DNA from: Bin5 sp034422415 | GTDB taxonomy: Bacteria > Chloroflexota > Anaerolineae > Caldilineales > Caldilineaceae | NCBI GenBank assembly: GCA_965202955.1 | Contig: OZ241871.1 | Coordinates: 62,001 to 126,000 of the forward strand | Direction of reading: 5' to 3' | DNA: 64,000 bases | Translations under genes and position numbers: made by a program | In this document: positions 44,719 to 52,791 of the stretch, in pieces | Layout: each line of letters starts with the position of its first letter | How positions within the stretch are numbered: position 1 is the first letter of the stretch | The notes under the pieces: model-generated | Told to the model about the DNA's origin: nothing | The model's input: the letters and a program-made list of their open reading frames with translations, nothing else | Database searches by the model: none

Positions 44719-45600
44719 ATGGCAAAGCGTGTGAATCGTGCAATCGAGTTGTTGGAGCAGGGTCAGCCGATCTACTACGTCGGCGCGCATACCGGCCACG
44801 TGCTGACCAACGCACAGGGCCGCGAGGACGCCGCAATCTGGGCCGATTACATTAATGTGGGCATGGAGCACGGCTCGTTCGACATGGGCGGGCTCGAGAG
44901 ATACATGGAGGGAATGGTCGAAGGCGGTCCGACCCCGAGCGGGCACAGGACGCCGGCGGTGATCGTCGAGGCGCCGGTCGAAGGGACCTCCGCCGACATC
45001 GTACGCTACAACAGCTGGCAGTTCCGCCAGATTCTGGCGCGCGGCGTCCACGGCATCCTGCTCTGCCAGGCAGAGACGCCCGAAGCCGTCGCCGCCTTTG
45101 TCGAAGGCTGCCGCTTCCCCATCAACCGCATCGGCGTGGATGCCGGACTCGGCGTCGGCCGCCGCGGCGTCGGCTCTGAACCGACCGCCGCCGCGATCTG
45201 GGGCGTCGACTACGCCGACTACCTAGACAAGGCCGAACCCTGGCCGCTCAATCCCGAAGGCGAGCTGCTCCTCGGCCTCAAAATCGAATCGGCTGCCGCC
45301 CTGCCCCGCATCGAAGAGATCCTGGCGGTCCCGGGAATCGGTTTCGCCGAGATGGGGCCCGGCGACCTGAGCATCTCACTCGGCTACCGACGCCGCCCCG
45401 AGCCGTGGCCGCAAGAGATGCAGGAGGCCAGCCAACGGGTGAAGGCGGCCTGCCAGGCCAACGGCGTCGCCCTTCACCAGGGGGCTTCGCCCGAAAACGT
45501 CGCCGACCAAATTGACAGCGGCGTACGCGTCATCGGCGGCCACAACGAGGAAACAGCCCGCATCGGCCGCGCCTACACCAAACGGCAGATGCCGTACTGA
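44719..45600 (+). CDS. HpcH/HpaI-family aldolase
   Basis: A 293-residue TIM-barrel class II aldolase/citrate-lyase-like protein. INVGMEHGSFDM carries the catalytic-type His, LLGLKIESAAALPRIEEIL the metal-binding Glu, and FAEMGPGDLSISLG the metal-binding Asp. Family members cleave 2-keto-4-hydroxy acids to pyruvate plus an aldehyde. The insert DYLDKAEPWPLNPEGELL and the long middle loop differ from classical HpaI, so the substrate cannot be named. GGAGAG lies 8 nt before the ATG. Confidence 0.85.
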   Translation: MAKRVNRAIELLEQGQPIYYVGAHTGHVLTNAQGREDAAIWADYINVGMEHGSFDMGGLERYMEGMVEGGPTPSGHRTPAVIVEAPVEGTSADIVRYNSWQFRQILARGVHGILLCQAETPEAVAAFVEGCRFPINRIGVDAGLGVGRRGVGSEPTAAAIWGVDYADYLDKAEPWPLNPEGELLLGLKIESAAALPRIEEILAVPGIGFAEMGPGDLSISLGYRRRPEPWPQEMQEASQRVKAACQANGVALHQGASPENVADQIDSGVRVIGGHNEETARIGRAYTKRQMPY

Positions 45601-45673
45601 CAGAAAGTTCGCAATGCCCGACCCGACTGTCCCGCGCCGGCCAACTCCGGCCATACCGCATTTTGGAGAAAGC

Positions 45674-47299
45674 ATGAAACGAAATTCACGCAATTCAAAC
45701 CGAGCTGTTGCGGCCCTCTTGCTGCTGGCGCTGACGCTGAGCGCCTGTATTGCCGCGCCGCCGTCGCAGGAACCGGCCGGCGGCAGTCCGGAGACCGGTG
45801 ACCGCCCCGCAGTTGGGACCGCGAACGTAGTCTACGACGAACTGCCGGACATGGGCGGCGCCGAAGTCGTCGCCGTAACCGGCAACGACTACATCCCACT
45901 CAACTTTATCGACCCCGCCAGCGGCGAAGCCGTCGGCTGGGAGTACGACGCCGTCAACGAAATCTGCCGCCGGCTCAACTGCGTCGTCAACTGGCAGGTC
46001 ACCGCCTGGGAAGCCATGATCCAGGCCGTCGCCGACGCCCAGTTCGATGTCGGCATGGACGGCATCACCATCACCGAAGAACGCGCCCAGGTCGTCGACT
46101 TCTCCGACCCCTACATGACCAGCCAGCAGTTCATGCTCGTGCGCGCCGACGAAACACGCTTCGACTCGCCCGACGCCTTCGCCGGCGATGACAGCCTTCT
46201 CGTCGGCGCCCAGGCCGGCACCACCGGATTCTACACCGCCGTCTACGACATCCTCGACGGCGACGAAGCCAACCCCCGTATCCGCCTCCTCGACAACTTC
46301 GGCGCCTCCGTCCAGGCCCTCATCGCCGGTGACGTCGACCTCGTCCTCGTCGACGCCGCCTCCGGACGCGGCTACATCGGCGCCAACCCGGAAAAACTCA
46401 AAATCGTCGGCGGCGCACTCGCCACCGACGATTTCGGCTTCATCTTCACCCCCGGCAGCCAGTGGACCGAACCCTTCAACGCCGCCATCGCCAGCATGAA
46501 GACCGACGGCTACCTGGACTATCTCAACACGCGCTGGTTCTTCTTGACCGATCCCAACGCCGACGACACATACGACACTCTGCCGGACATGGGCGGCGCC
46601 GAAGTCGTCGCCGTAACCGGCAACGACTACATCCCACTCAACTTCATCGACCCCGCCAGCGGCGAAGCCGTCGGCTGGGAGTACGACGCCGTCAACGAAA
46701 TCTGCCGCCGGCTCAACTGCGTCGTCAACTGGCAGGTCACCGCCTGGGAAGCCATGATCCAGGCCGTCGCCGACGCCCAGTTCGATGTCGGCATGGACGG
46801 CATCACCATCACCGAAGAACGCGCCCAGGTCGTCGACTTCTCCGACCCCTACATGACCAGCCAGCAGTTCATGCTCGTGCGCGCCGACGAAACACGCTTC
46901 GACTCACCCGACGCCTTCGCCGGCGATGACAGCCTTCTCGTCGGCGCCCAGGCCGGCACCACCGGATTCTACACCGCCGTCTACGACATCCTCGACGGCG
47001 ACGAGGCCAACCCGCGCATCCGCCTGCTCGACAGCTTCGGCGCCTCCGTCCAGGCCCTCATCGCCGGTGACGTCGACCTCGTCCTCGTCGACGCCGCCTC
47101 CGGACGCGGCTATATCGGCGCCAACCCGGAAAAACTCAAAATCGTCGGCGGCGCACTCGCCACCGAACAGTTCGGTTTCATCTTCACCCCGGGCAGCCAG
47201 TGGACCGAACCTTTCAACGCCGCCATCGCCAGCATGCAAGCCGACGGATACGACGAATATCTGAACGTAAAGTGGTTCTTCCTGTACGACCCAAACTGA
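45674..47299 (+). CDS. ABC amino-acid transporter substrate-binding lipoprotein with two tandem receptor domains
   Basis: A 541-residue lipoprotein: signal peptide with lipobox LSAC, Cys25. It is followed by two family-3 solute-binding domains (about residues 57-302 and 303-541) that differ at only about 10 positions. Each contains GNDYIPLNFIDPASGEAVGW, DGITITEERAQVVDFSDPYM and ALIAGDVDLVLVDAASG, typical of polar amino-acid receptors. The ATG at 45674 follows GGAGA and begins the signal peptide; the frame is open upstream but not family-like. The permease gene follows after about 160 nt. No ATPase gene is nearby, so the transporter must use one encoded elsewhere. Confidence 0.92.
   Translation: MKRNSRNSNRAVAALLLLALTLSACIAAPPSQEPAGGSPETGDRPAVGTANVVYDELPDMGGAEVVAVTGNDYIPLNFIDPASGEAVGWEYDAVNEICRRLNCVVNWQVTAWEAMIQAVADAQFDVGMDGITITEERAQVVDFSDPYMTSQQFMLVRADETRFDSPDAFAGDDSLLVGAQAGTTGFYTAVYDILDGDEANPRIRLLDNFGASVQALIAGDVDLVLVDAASGRGYIGANPEKLKIVGGALATDDFGFIFTPGSQWTEPFNAAIASMKTDGYLDYLNTRWFFLTDPNADDTYDTLPDMGGAEVVAVTGNDYIPLNFIDPASGEAVGWEYDAVNEICRRLNCVVNWQVTAWEAMIQAVADAQFDVGMDGITITEERAQVVDFSDPYMTSQQFMLVRADETRFDSPDAFAGDDSLLVGAQAGTTGFYTAVYDILDGDEANPRIRLLDSFGASVQALIAGDVDLVLVDAASGRGYIGANPEKLKIVGGALATEQFGFIFTPGSQWTEPFNAAIASMQADGYDEYLNVKWFFLYDPN
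45842..47299 (+). repeat. 738-bp tandem duplication within the receptor gene
   Basis: The segment starting CTGCCGGACATGGGCGGCGC at 45842 recurs at 46580, exactly 738 nt (246 codons) later, in frame. The copies are almost identical in DNA over most of their length, with only scattered third-position changes (for example TTT/TTC). They diverge mainly in the last 20 codons. This indicates a recent duplication or continuing gene conversion. Confidence 0.9.
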
Positions 47300-47456
47300 T
47301 CCGATAGCGGGTGCGACGTGGTTGGAGGCGGCCAGCGCACAACAAGGCCGCCCCTCCCTTGCGCCCGGACAGGAGCCCGCCCCCGCGCGGCAGCAAGCCC
47401 GTCATCCGCCGCTTCATGTTGCCGCGAGTTTCCACCGCTGAAATAAGGAAGCCACG

Positions 47457-48311
47457 ATTCGCAGCGCCCGCCGCCATTCTCCCGCCGACTACCTCGCGCG
47501 CCTGCCCTACTGGTTGCTGGCGGCGCTCCTGCTGGGCGCGCTTCTCCTCTGGACGCTGCTGGCCGACGCCGACTACAACCTGATCTTCAACGCGGTCTCG
47601 AAAGGCGTCGGCGTGACGCTGTACGTCTGTCTGCTAGCCTACGCACTGGCGCTGGCGGTCGGACTGGCATTCGGCCTCGCACGCGTCGCGCGCGCCCGCG
47701 CGATCTATGAAATCGCCTCCTTCTACGTCGAGATCATTCGCGGCATCCCGATGCTGGTGATCCTCTTCTACATCGCCTTCGTCGGCGCGCCGGGGCTCGC
47801 CGATCTCATCAACTGGACCGGGCAGCTGCTGCAAGCAGCAGGTCTACACGTAATCGGAAGGCCCTTTGCCGAGTTCAGCATCCGCCAGCTCTCCTTCACC
47901 AGCCGCGCAATCCTGGCGCTGGTCATAGGCTACAGCGCCTTTATCGCCGAAATCTTCCGTGCCGGTATCGAGAGCGTGGAAAAGGGGCAGATGGAGGCCG
48001 CGCTCAGCCTCGGAATGAGTAGAGGGCAGGCGATGCGGTACGTCATCTTGCCCCAGGCCGTCCGCCGCGTCCTTCCGCCCCTGGGCAACGACTTCATCGC
48101 CATGCTCAAAGACTCAGCGCTCGTATCGGTCCTGGGCGTACAGGACATCACCCAACTCGGCAGACTCTACGCCACCAGCACGTTCCGTTTCTTCGAAACG
48201 TACAATGTCGTCGCCTTCCTCTACCTGGTGATGACGATCGGGCTCTCGTTGCTGGTGCGCTACTGGGAGAAGCGCTACCCGGCCCAAACGGAGAGTGGGA
48301 CTGGGGGTTGA
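47457..48311 (+). CDS. ABC amino-acid transporter permease (HisM/GlnP type)
   Basis: An inner-membrane permease of the polar amino-acid uptake family. VSKGVGVTLYVCLLAYALAL, FYVEIIRGIPMLVILFYIAF and the EAA loop EAALSLGMSRGQAMRYVILP are diagnostic. A TGA at 47439-47441 limits the frame. Family resemblance begins before the first usual start codon (TTG 47514), with RSARRHSPADYLARLPYWLL, and AAGGAAG lies just before an ATT at 47457. I therefore annotate the rare ATT start (284 residues); the TTG would remove about 19 typical residues. It pairs with the duplicated receptor upstream. Confidence 0.85.
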   Translation: MRSARRHSPADYLARLPYWLLAALLLGALLLWTLLADADYNLIFNAVSKGVGVTLYVCLLAYALALAVGLAFGLARVARARAIYEIASFYVEIIRGIPMLVILFYIAFVGAPGLADLINWTGQLLQAAGLHVIGRPFAEFSIRQLSFTSRAILALVIGYSAFIAEIFRAGIESVEKGQMEAALSLGMSRGQAMRYVILPQAVRRVLPPLGNDFIAMLKDSALVSVLGVQDITQLGRLYATSTFRFFETYNVVAFLYLVMTIGLSLLVRYWEKRYPAQTESGTGG

Positions 48312-48337
48312 TGCCGCGCAGACCCGAGCATTGCACG

Positions 48338-48370
48338 GCGCCTTTTCGCATTGCAAAATAAAAAAGGCGC
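48338..48370. terminator. Hairpin between convergent permease and P-II genes
   Basis: GCGCCTTTT (48338-48346) pairs perfectly with AAAAGGCGC (48362-48370) around a 15-nt A-rich loop. U-runs lie inside the stem rather than after it, so termination efficiency is uncertain. It could act in both directions. Confidence 0.4.
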
Positions 48371-48433
48371 GGCGCGCGGTTCAACCCGCACGCCACGCAA
48401 TTGGAATTCCTGTCACAACGGAAACAGCGGCTA

Positions 48434-48820
48434 CTAGCCCTGTGCCTGGTGCTCCTCGATGTCGATGTCCCCTTCGTACGTCAGCGCGTCGTCGCCTTCC
48501 TCGCCCGTACTGATGCGGACAATGTTATCGACCGGGGATATGAAGATCGCGCCGTCACCCTGCGTGCCGGTAACCGCGTTCTTCCGAATGGCCTCCACAA
48601 CCTCGCCAACCTGGTCGTCTCCAACCACAAGATTGACCTGGATGCGGGGCAGCGTATCCACGATGTAGGTGGCATGCCGTCCAGCCAGCTTGATGCCGCT
48701 CTGGCGACCATGACCCTGGACTTCAACAGTGTCGATGGCGGGAACACCGATCTCGATCAGGGCCATCCTGACACTGTCAAGTTTCTCATGTCGAATGTAT
48801 GCCTCGATCTTCTTGAGCAC
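48434..48820 (-). CDS. glnK: Nitrogen regulatory protein P-II
   Basis: A 128-residue P-II signal protein that senses 2-oxoglutarate and ATP/ADP and blocks ammonium channels. It starts at GTG 48820 with AGGAGA upstream. The T-loop is VEVQGHGRQSGIKLAGRHAT, and Tyr52 (in HATYIVD) aligns with the uridylylated Tyr51 of E. coli GlnB. The B-loop TGTQGDGAIF and C-loop RISTGEEGDDAL are intact. It lies downstream of amt on the same strand, the classic amt-glnK pairing, so GlnK is the likely type. The 415-nt gap after amt is unusually long for the pair. Confidence 0.93.
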   Translation of the reverse strand: MLKKIEAYIRHEKLDSVRMALIEIGVPAIDTVEVQGHGRQSGIKLAGRHATYIVDTLPRIQVNLVVGDDQVGEVVEAIRKNAVTGTQGDGAIFISPVDNIVRISTGEEGDDALTYEGDIDIEEHQAQG

Positions 48821-49085
48821 GACCCTTTCTCCTGTCTGCTGAGTTCGACGCACGCCCAGGCAAGCCTGAGATGTGTCTTGCCACTCATCTATTGCGAAAA
48901 ACCCTCTCCGGGCAAAAAGGCAAACAGATCACCTGAGTTCAGGGCGAGGTGAGCCAATTCCCCGAATGTCGACCTCGCCTTCACCATACAGGGCTTACTC
49001 GTCCCCAATAAGGGAGCCTCCGGCCAGACGTCGGCGAGGACGTACGGCCATCCCGTTAGGATGGCATACGTCCCCGGACCTAACG

Positions 49086-49235
49086 TTACTCAGACTTTCC
49101 AGACTCTTTAGGCTCCTCAGACTCCTCAGCTACTTCAGCTTCCCCGGTCTCCGCACTTTCCCCTTCTTCCTCGGAGACTTCAAACGACTCGGAATGCTCT
49201 CCATACTCGGCCGTCTCATACCGGGACCTCGCTAG
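49086..49235 (-). other. Acidic 49-codon open frame in phase directly after the amt stop
   Basis: Immediately after the amt TGA (49238-49236) the same reading frame continues for 49 sense codons to a TAA at 49088-49086. The sequence would begin LARSRYETAEYGEHSESFEV and is very rich in Glu and Ser, including SEEEGESAETGEAEVAEE. The stop context is TGA-CTA. It may be a lost or read-through C-terminal tail, a sequencing or assembly error in the stop, or chance. The rest of the 48821-49085 interval shows no gene. Confidence 0.5.
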
Positions 49236-50441
49236 TCACGCGTAGGCGCGCTCGCCGTGTTCGCTTATGTCTAACCCGATCTCCTCTTCCTGCTCGCTGA
49301 CGGCAAGACCCCAGACTGCATCGAGGATCTTCGTCAGAATGAAGGTGATGATCATCGCATAGGCGATCGTTACCACCACGGTCAATAGCTGGATGCCGAA
49401 CTGGGACGGATTCCCAAAGAAGAGCCCATTGGTCCCGCCGACCGCCGCCGTGGCGAAGAGACCGGTTGCCAGCGCGCCCCAGGCACCTGCCATCCCGTGG
49501 CAAGCCCACACATCGAGGCTCTCATCCAGGCCCCGCCGCTCGCGGAAATCGATGCTGTAGTAGCTGATCGGCGCCGCCACCGCACCGATGATCAGGGCGG
49601 ACATTGTGTCGACGAAGCCGGCTGCCGGCGTGATTGCGACAAGGCCGACGACCGCCCCCGTCACAATGCCCAGCACACTGGGCTTGTTGTCCTTCCAGGA
49701 AAGGAACATCCATACCACCGCCGCTGCCGCCGCCGCGGTATTCGTGTTGAGCAGCGCCTGGACAGCCAGTCCATCCGCCGCCAGTGCGCTGCCGCCGTTG
49801 AACCCGAACCAGCCAACCCACAGCAGCCCGGCGCCCAATACGGTAAACGCGATGTTGTGCGGTTCAATCGCGATCTGACCGAATCCCTTGCGCTTGCGAA
49901 TCGCCATCGAAAAGGCCAGCGCCGAGAATCCCGCCGTAATGTGGACAACCGTGCCGCCTGCGAAGTCGAGCGCCCCCCAGCGGGAGAAGATGCCGCCGCC
50001 CCAGGCCCAGTGACAGACCGGATCGTAGACAAGCGTAGCCCACAGTAATGTGAAGACCAGGTACACCTTGAACCGGATGCGCTCCACGAAAGTTCCGGAA
50101 ATCAGCGCAGGCGTGATGATGGCGAAGGTCATCTGAAAGGCCACAAAGAGCAGCTTCGGAATCGAGCCTTCCACGGCCTCAATCCCGATCCCAGACAGCC
50201 CAATGTAGTCGAGCCCGCCAACCAGGCCCGCCACACTTTCGCCGAAAGCAAGGCTGTACCCGATGATTACCCACTGAATGCTGATGAGGCCTATTGTTAT
50301 GAAGCTCAGGTTTAGCGTGGAGAGGATGTTCTTCCGGCGCACCATCCCGCCGTAAAAGAAGCCCAAAGCCGGAGTCATCATCAGCACCAATGCGGTGGCG
50401 ACGATGATCCAGGCAGTATCTCCTGAGTTAATGCCTTCCAT
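49236..50441 (-). CDS. amt: Ammonium transporter
   Basis: A 401-residue channel-type ammonium transporter with about eleven helices. The pore twin histidines are in DFAGGTVVHITAG and WACHGMAGAWGALATG. The N-terminal segment IIVATALVLMMTPALGFFYG and the region PVCHWAWGGGIFSRWGALDF are typical, as is the C-terminal EEEIGLDISEHGERAYA that contacts P-II. AGGAGGG precedes the ATG. The stop at 49238 falls where many Amt proteins end, but the frame stays open beyond it (see the feature at 49086). Confidence 0.95.
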   Translation of the reverse strand: MEGINSGDTAWIIVATALVLMMTPALGFFYGGMVRRKNILSTLNLSFITIGLISIQWVIIGYSLAFGESVAGLVGGLDYIGLSGIGIEAVEGSIPKLLFVAFQMTFAIITPALISGTFVERIRFKVYLVFTLLWATLVYDPVCHWAWGGGIFSRWGALDFAGGTVVHITAGFSALAFSMAIRKRKGFGQIAIEPHNIAFTVLGAGLLWVGWFGFNGGSALAADGLAVQALLNTNTAAAAAAVVWMFLSWKDNKPSVLGIVTGAVVGLVAITPAAGFVDTMSALIIGAVAAPISYYSIDFRERRGLDESLDVWACHGMAGAWGALATGLFATAAVGGTNGLFFGNPSQFGIQLLTVVVTIAYAMIITFILTKILDAVWGLAVSEQEEEIGLDISEHGERAYA

Positions 50442-50502
50442 ATACCTGTTCCCTCCTGTCGCAGGCGAAAGCCGCTATCCAATGAAGAACTGTGGGGTTT
50501 TG

Positions 50503-50535
50503 CGGTGGATGGGTCCCCTGCCGGGGCATCCACCG
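50503..50535 (-). promoter_or_regulatory. Stable hairpin in the amt leader
   Basis: CGGTGGATG (50503-50511) pairs perfectly with CATCCACCG (50527-50535), and inside it CCCC (50515-50518) pairs with GGGG (50523-50526) around TGCC. It lies 62-94 nt before the amt start and has no U-run on either strand. The 404-nt gap 50442-50845 holds this element, an AGTTG/CAACT dyad near 50627-50645 and the pdxS promoter, but no gene. Confidence 0.45.
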
Positions 50536-50702
50536 GCTACTAGACAATAATCACCGAAACGAAGCGGAAACTCCTATAGGCATACTGTACAATAGAGGCT
50601 CAAACTCTCTTGTGAAAGTTGCACAAATCACAACTGGCGGCCAGCCTCCTGCCCCAAAATAACAGTGCGTCAACCCGGCGTTCGACAACAGGCAATGCGA
50701 AG

Positions 50703-50732
50703 TTGTCAAATCGGGGGGCTATTGACTACAAT
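50703..50732 (+). promoter_or_regulatory. Promoter of pdxS
   Basis: TTGTCA (50703-50708, 5/6) and TACAAT (50727-50732, 5/6) separated by 18 bp. The transcript would begin near 50739 with a leader of about 105 nt, which contains AAGGAGG-like sequence twice; only the copy at 50834 is followed by a start codon. Confidence 0.6.
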
Positions 50733-50845
50733 ATCAGCAATCAATACCGAACGCAAGGAGGTCGAAAAAGCCCTTTTTTGCTTTAGCCCTCGCTTGCCAA
50801 GCATGAGACGAAACTGCCCGGTTGAGGCATCCAAGGAGGCGACGC

Positions 50846-51763
50846 ATGAGCACAACGAACGGTCAACAGAGAGATGGACAGGTGGAACGGGGAACCTTCG
50901 GGGTCAAGGCAGGGCTGGCGCAGATGCTGAAGGGCGGCGTCATTATGGATGTCGTCACAGCCGATCAGGCCCGCATCGCCGAAGAGGCCGGCGCCTGTGC
51001 AGTCATGGCGCTTGAACGAGTCCCGGCAGACATTCGCCAAGACGGCGGCGTCGCCCGCATGAGCGATCCCCGCCTGATCAAAGAGATCATGACCTCGGTC
51101 ACAATCCCGGTCATGGCCAAAGTGCGCATCGGCCACTTCGTCGAGGCACAGATACTCGAAGCGCTCGGAGTCGACTATATCGACGAGAGCGAGGTCCTGA
51201 CCCCCGCCGACGAAAGCCATCACATCAACAAGCACAGCTTCACAATCCCCTTCGTATGCGGCTGCCGCAACCTGGGCGAGGCCCTGCGCCGTATTGCCGA
51301 AGGCGCAGCCATGATCCGCACCAAGGGCGAGGCCGGCACCGGCGATGTCGTCGAAGCTGTGCGTCACGCGCGCGCCGTCTACGGCGAAATCCGGCGGATC
51401 AGCCGCATGGACGCCGACGAGCTCTTCACCTATGCCAAGGACATTCAGGCCCCTTACGAGCTGGTGAAACAGACCGCCGAGCTGAACCGCCTGCCGGTCG
51501 TTAACTTTGCCGCCGGCGGTGTCGCCACACCGGCCGACGCCGCGCTGATGATGCAGCTGGGCGTCGACGGCGTCTTCGTCGGCTCCGGCATCTTCAAGAG
51601 CGACGACCCCGCCAAACGCGCCCACGCCATCGTCCAGGCCGTGACACACTATAACGATCCCCACATCCTCGCCGAAGTCAGCGAAAACTTGGGCGCGCCT
51701 ATGGTCGGCATCAGCGTCAACGAGCTGCCGGAAGGGGAAAAAATCGCCCAACGCGGTTGGTAG
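50846..51763 (+). CDS. pdxS: Pyridoxal 5'-phosphate synthase subunit PdxS
   Basis: PdxS condenses ribose 5-phosphate, glyceraldehyde 3-phosphate and ammonia from PdxT into PLP. The 305-residue product has GTFGVKAGLAQMLKGGVIMD, VMAKVRIGHFVEAQILEALG (catalytic Lys) and MIRTKGEAGTGDVVEAV (second Lys). AAGGAGG at 50834-50840 fixes the ATG at 50846. A strong hairpin terminator follows, so pdxT 250 nt downstream is probably transcribed separately or by read-through. Confidence 0.97.
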   Translation: MSTTNGQQRDGQVERGTFGVKAGLAQMLKGGVIMDVVTADQARIAEEAGACAVMALERVPADIRQDGGVARMSDPRLIKEIMTSVTIPVMAKVRIGHFVEAQILEALGVDYIDESEVLTPADESHHINKHSFTIPFVCGCRNLGEALRRIAEGAAMIRTKGEAGTGDVVEAVRHARAVYGEIRRISRMDADELFTYAKDIQAPYELVKQTAELNRLPVVNFAAGGVATPADAALMMQLGVDGVFVGSGIFKSDDPAKRAHAIVQAVTHYNDPHILAEVSENLGAPMVGISVNELPEGEKIAQRGW

Positions 51764-51800
51764 CAGACCTTCCTTCCACGCGTGATTGCGCAAGAACACG

Positions 51801-51843
51801 GCGGCGGCAGGCGAACTTGCTAAACCTGCCGCCGCTCAGTTTT
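51801..51843 (+). terminator. Rho-independent terminator between pdxS and pdxT
   Basis: GCGGCGGCAGG (51801-51811) and CCTGCCGCCGC (51825-51835) form a perfect 11-bp GC-rich stem with a 13-nt loop, followed by TCAGTTTT. The remaining gap up to pdxT has no clear promoter. Confidence 0.75.
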
Positions 51844-52015
51844 CCCGCCCCAAAGTTGCATTGGGAACACACCGGGATTTACAGCAAAGGGAGACCCGCC
51901 GGTCGGTATCGTATCTCTCTGGTTCTCCGAATGCCGCGGGCCGCATTCCCTCGATACACCCACGACACGAATTGCAGTGACAGATGCACAGACGTGATGA
52001 TGGCGGGAGCGCGCG

Positions 52016-52642
52016 GTGAGCCAACTTCGCATTGGCGTGCTCGCGCTGCAGGGGGCCTTTCGCGAGCACATCAACATGCTGGCGCAGCTTGGCGTCGACG
52101 CCGTCGAAGTGCGCCTGGCAGAACAGTTGCCCGAGTTGGACGGCCTGATCATCCCCGGCGGCGAAAGCACCAGCATGGGCCTGGTCGCCGAACGGTGGGG
52201 GCTGGTCAACCCGCTGCGCGACTGGGTTCACGCCGGCAGACCGACCTGGGGCACCTGCGCCGGCATGATCCTGCTGGCCGAAGATGCCACCGGGCAAAAG
52301 CGGGGCGGCCAGGCGCTGATTGGCGGCCTCGACGTCACCGTCAACCGCAACTACTTCGGCCGCCAGGTCGACAGCTTTGAAGCAGAGCTGAATGTGCCGG
52401 CGCTGGGAGACGAACCCTTTCATGCCGTCTTCATTCGCGCCCCCGCAATCACCGCCGTCACCCCCGGTGTGCAAACGCTCGCAACCGTCGCTGCCGCAGG
52501 CGCGGAAGACGAAGAGGTGATCGCCGCCGTCCGCAAGGGCGCGATCCTGGCGACCGCCTTCCACCCCGAACTGACCGGCGACCTCCGCTGGCACCGCTAC
52601 TTTCTCCAAATCGTCGAAGAGTGCAGGGCGTACAGCGCGTGA
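52016..52642 (+). CDS. pdxT: Pyridoxal 5'-phosphate synthase glutaminase subunit PdxT
   Basis: PdxT hydrolyses glutamine and channels ammonia to PdxS. The 208-residue class I glutaminase has GVLALQGAFREHINMLAQLG, the IIPGGESTSMG loop, the nucleophile Cys in TWGTCAGMILLAEDA and the His-Glu pair in AFHPELTGD. It starts with GTG at 52016, with GGGAG 6-10 nt upstream. Confidence 0.96.
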   Translation: MSQLRIGVLALQGAFREHINMLAQLGVDAVEVRLAEQLPELDGLIIPGGESTSMGLVAERWGLVNPLRDWVHAGRPTWGTCAGMILLAEDATGQKRGGQALIGGLDVTVNRNYFGRQVDSFEAELNVPALGDEPFHAVFIRAPAITAVTPGVQTLATVAAAGAEDEEVIAAVRKGAILATAFHPELTGDLRWHRYFLQIVEECRAYSA

Positions 52643-52709
52643 ACGCATTGCCGCAACCGCCTTAAACAAGGATTGCGGATGACTGGCTGGACAAACCGCC
52701 GGTCCGACG

Positions 52710-52758
52710 AAAAGAAAAGCCCGTGAGAAACGCCGCTGTTTCTCACGGGCTATTGTTT
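52710..52758. terminator. Bidirectional terminator between pdxT and the DUF4013 gene
   Basis: AGCCCGTGAGAAAC (52718-52731) and GTTTCTCACGGGCT (52738-52751) form a perfect 14-bp stem with a 6-nt loop. On the minus strand it is followed by TTTCTTTT (52717-52710), on the plus strand by ATTGTTT. It serves both convergent genes. Confidence 0.9.
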
Positions 52759-52791
52759 GGACTGACTTTCCGGCCGATAGGCTGGAAAATC

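Noticed and set aside
48434..48820. P-II protein seemed to lack the uridylylated T-loop tyrosine because Gly replaces Tyr46
   Set aside because: Counting against E. coli GlnB shows that Tyr51 is the one in GAEY, and this aligns with Tyr52 here (HATYIVD). The modification site is retained.
50665..51015. 116-residue frame across the pdxS leader
   Set aside because: It overlaps the pdxS promoter and coding start in another frame, with no ribosome binding site.
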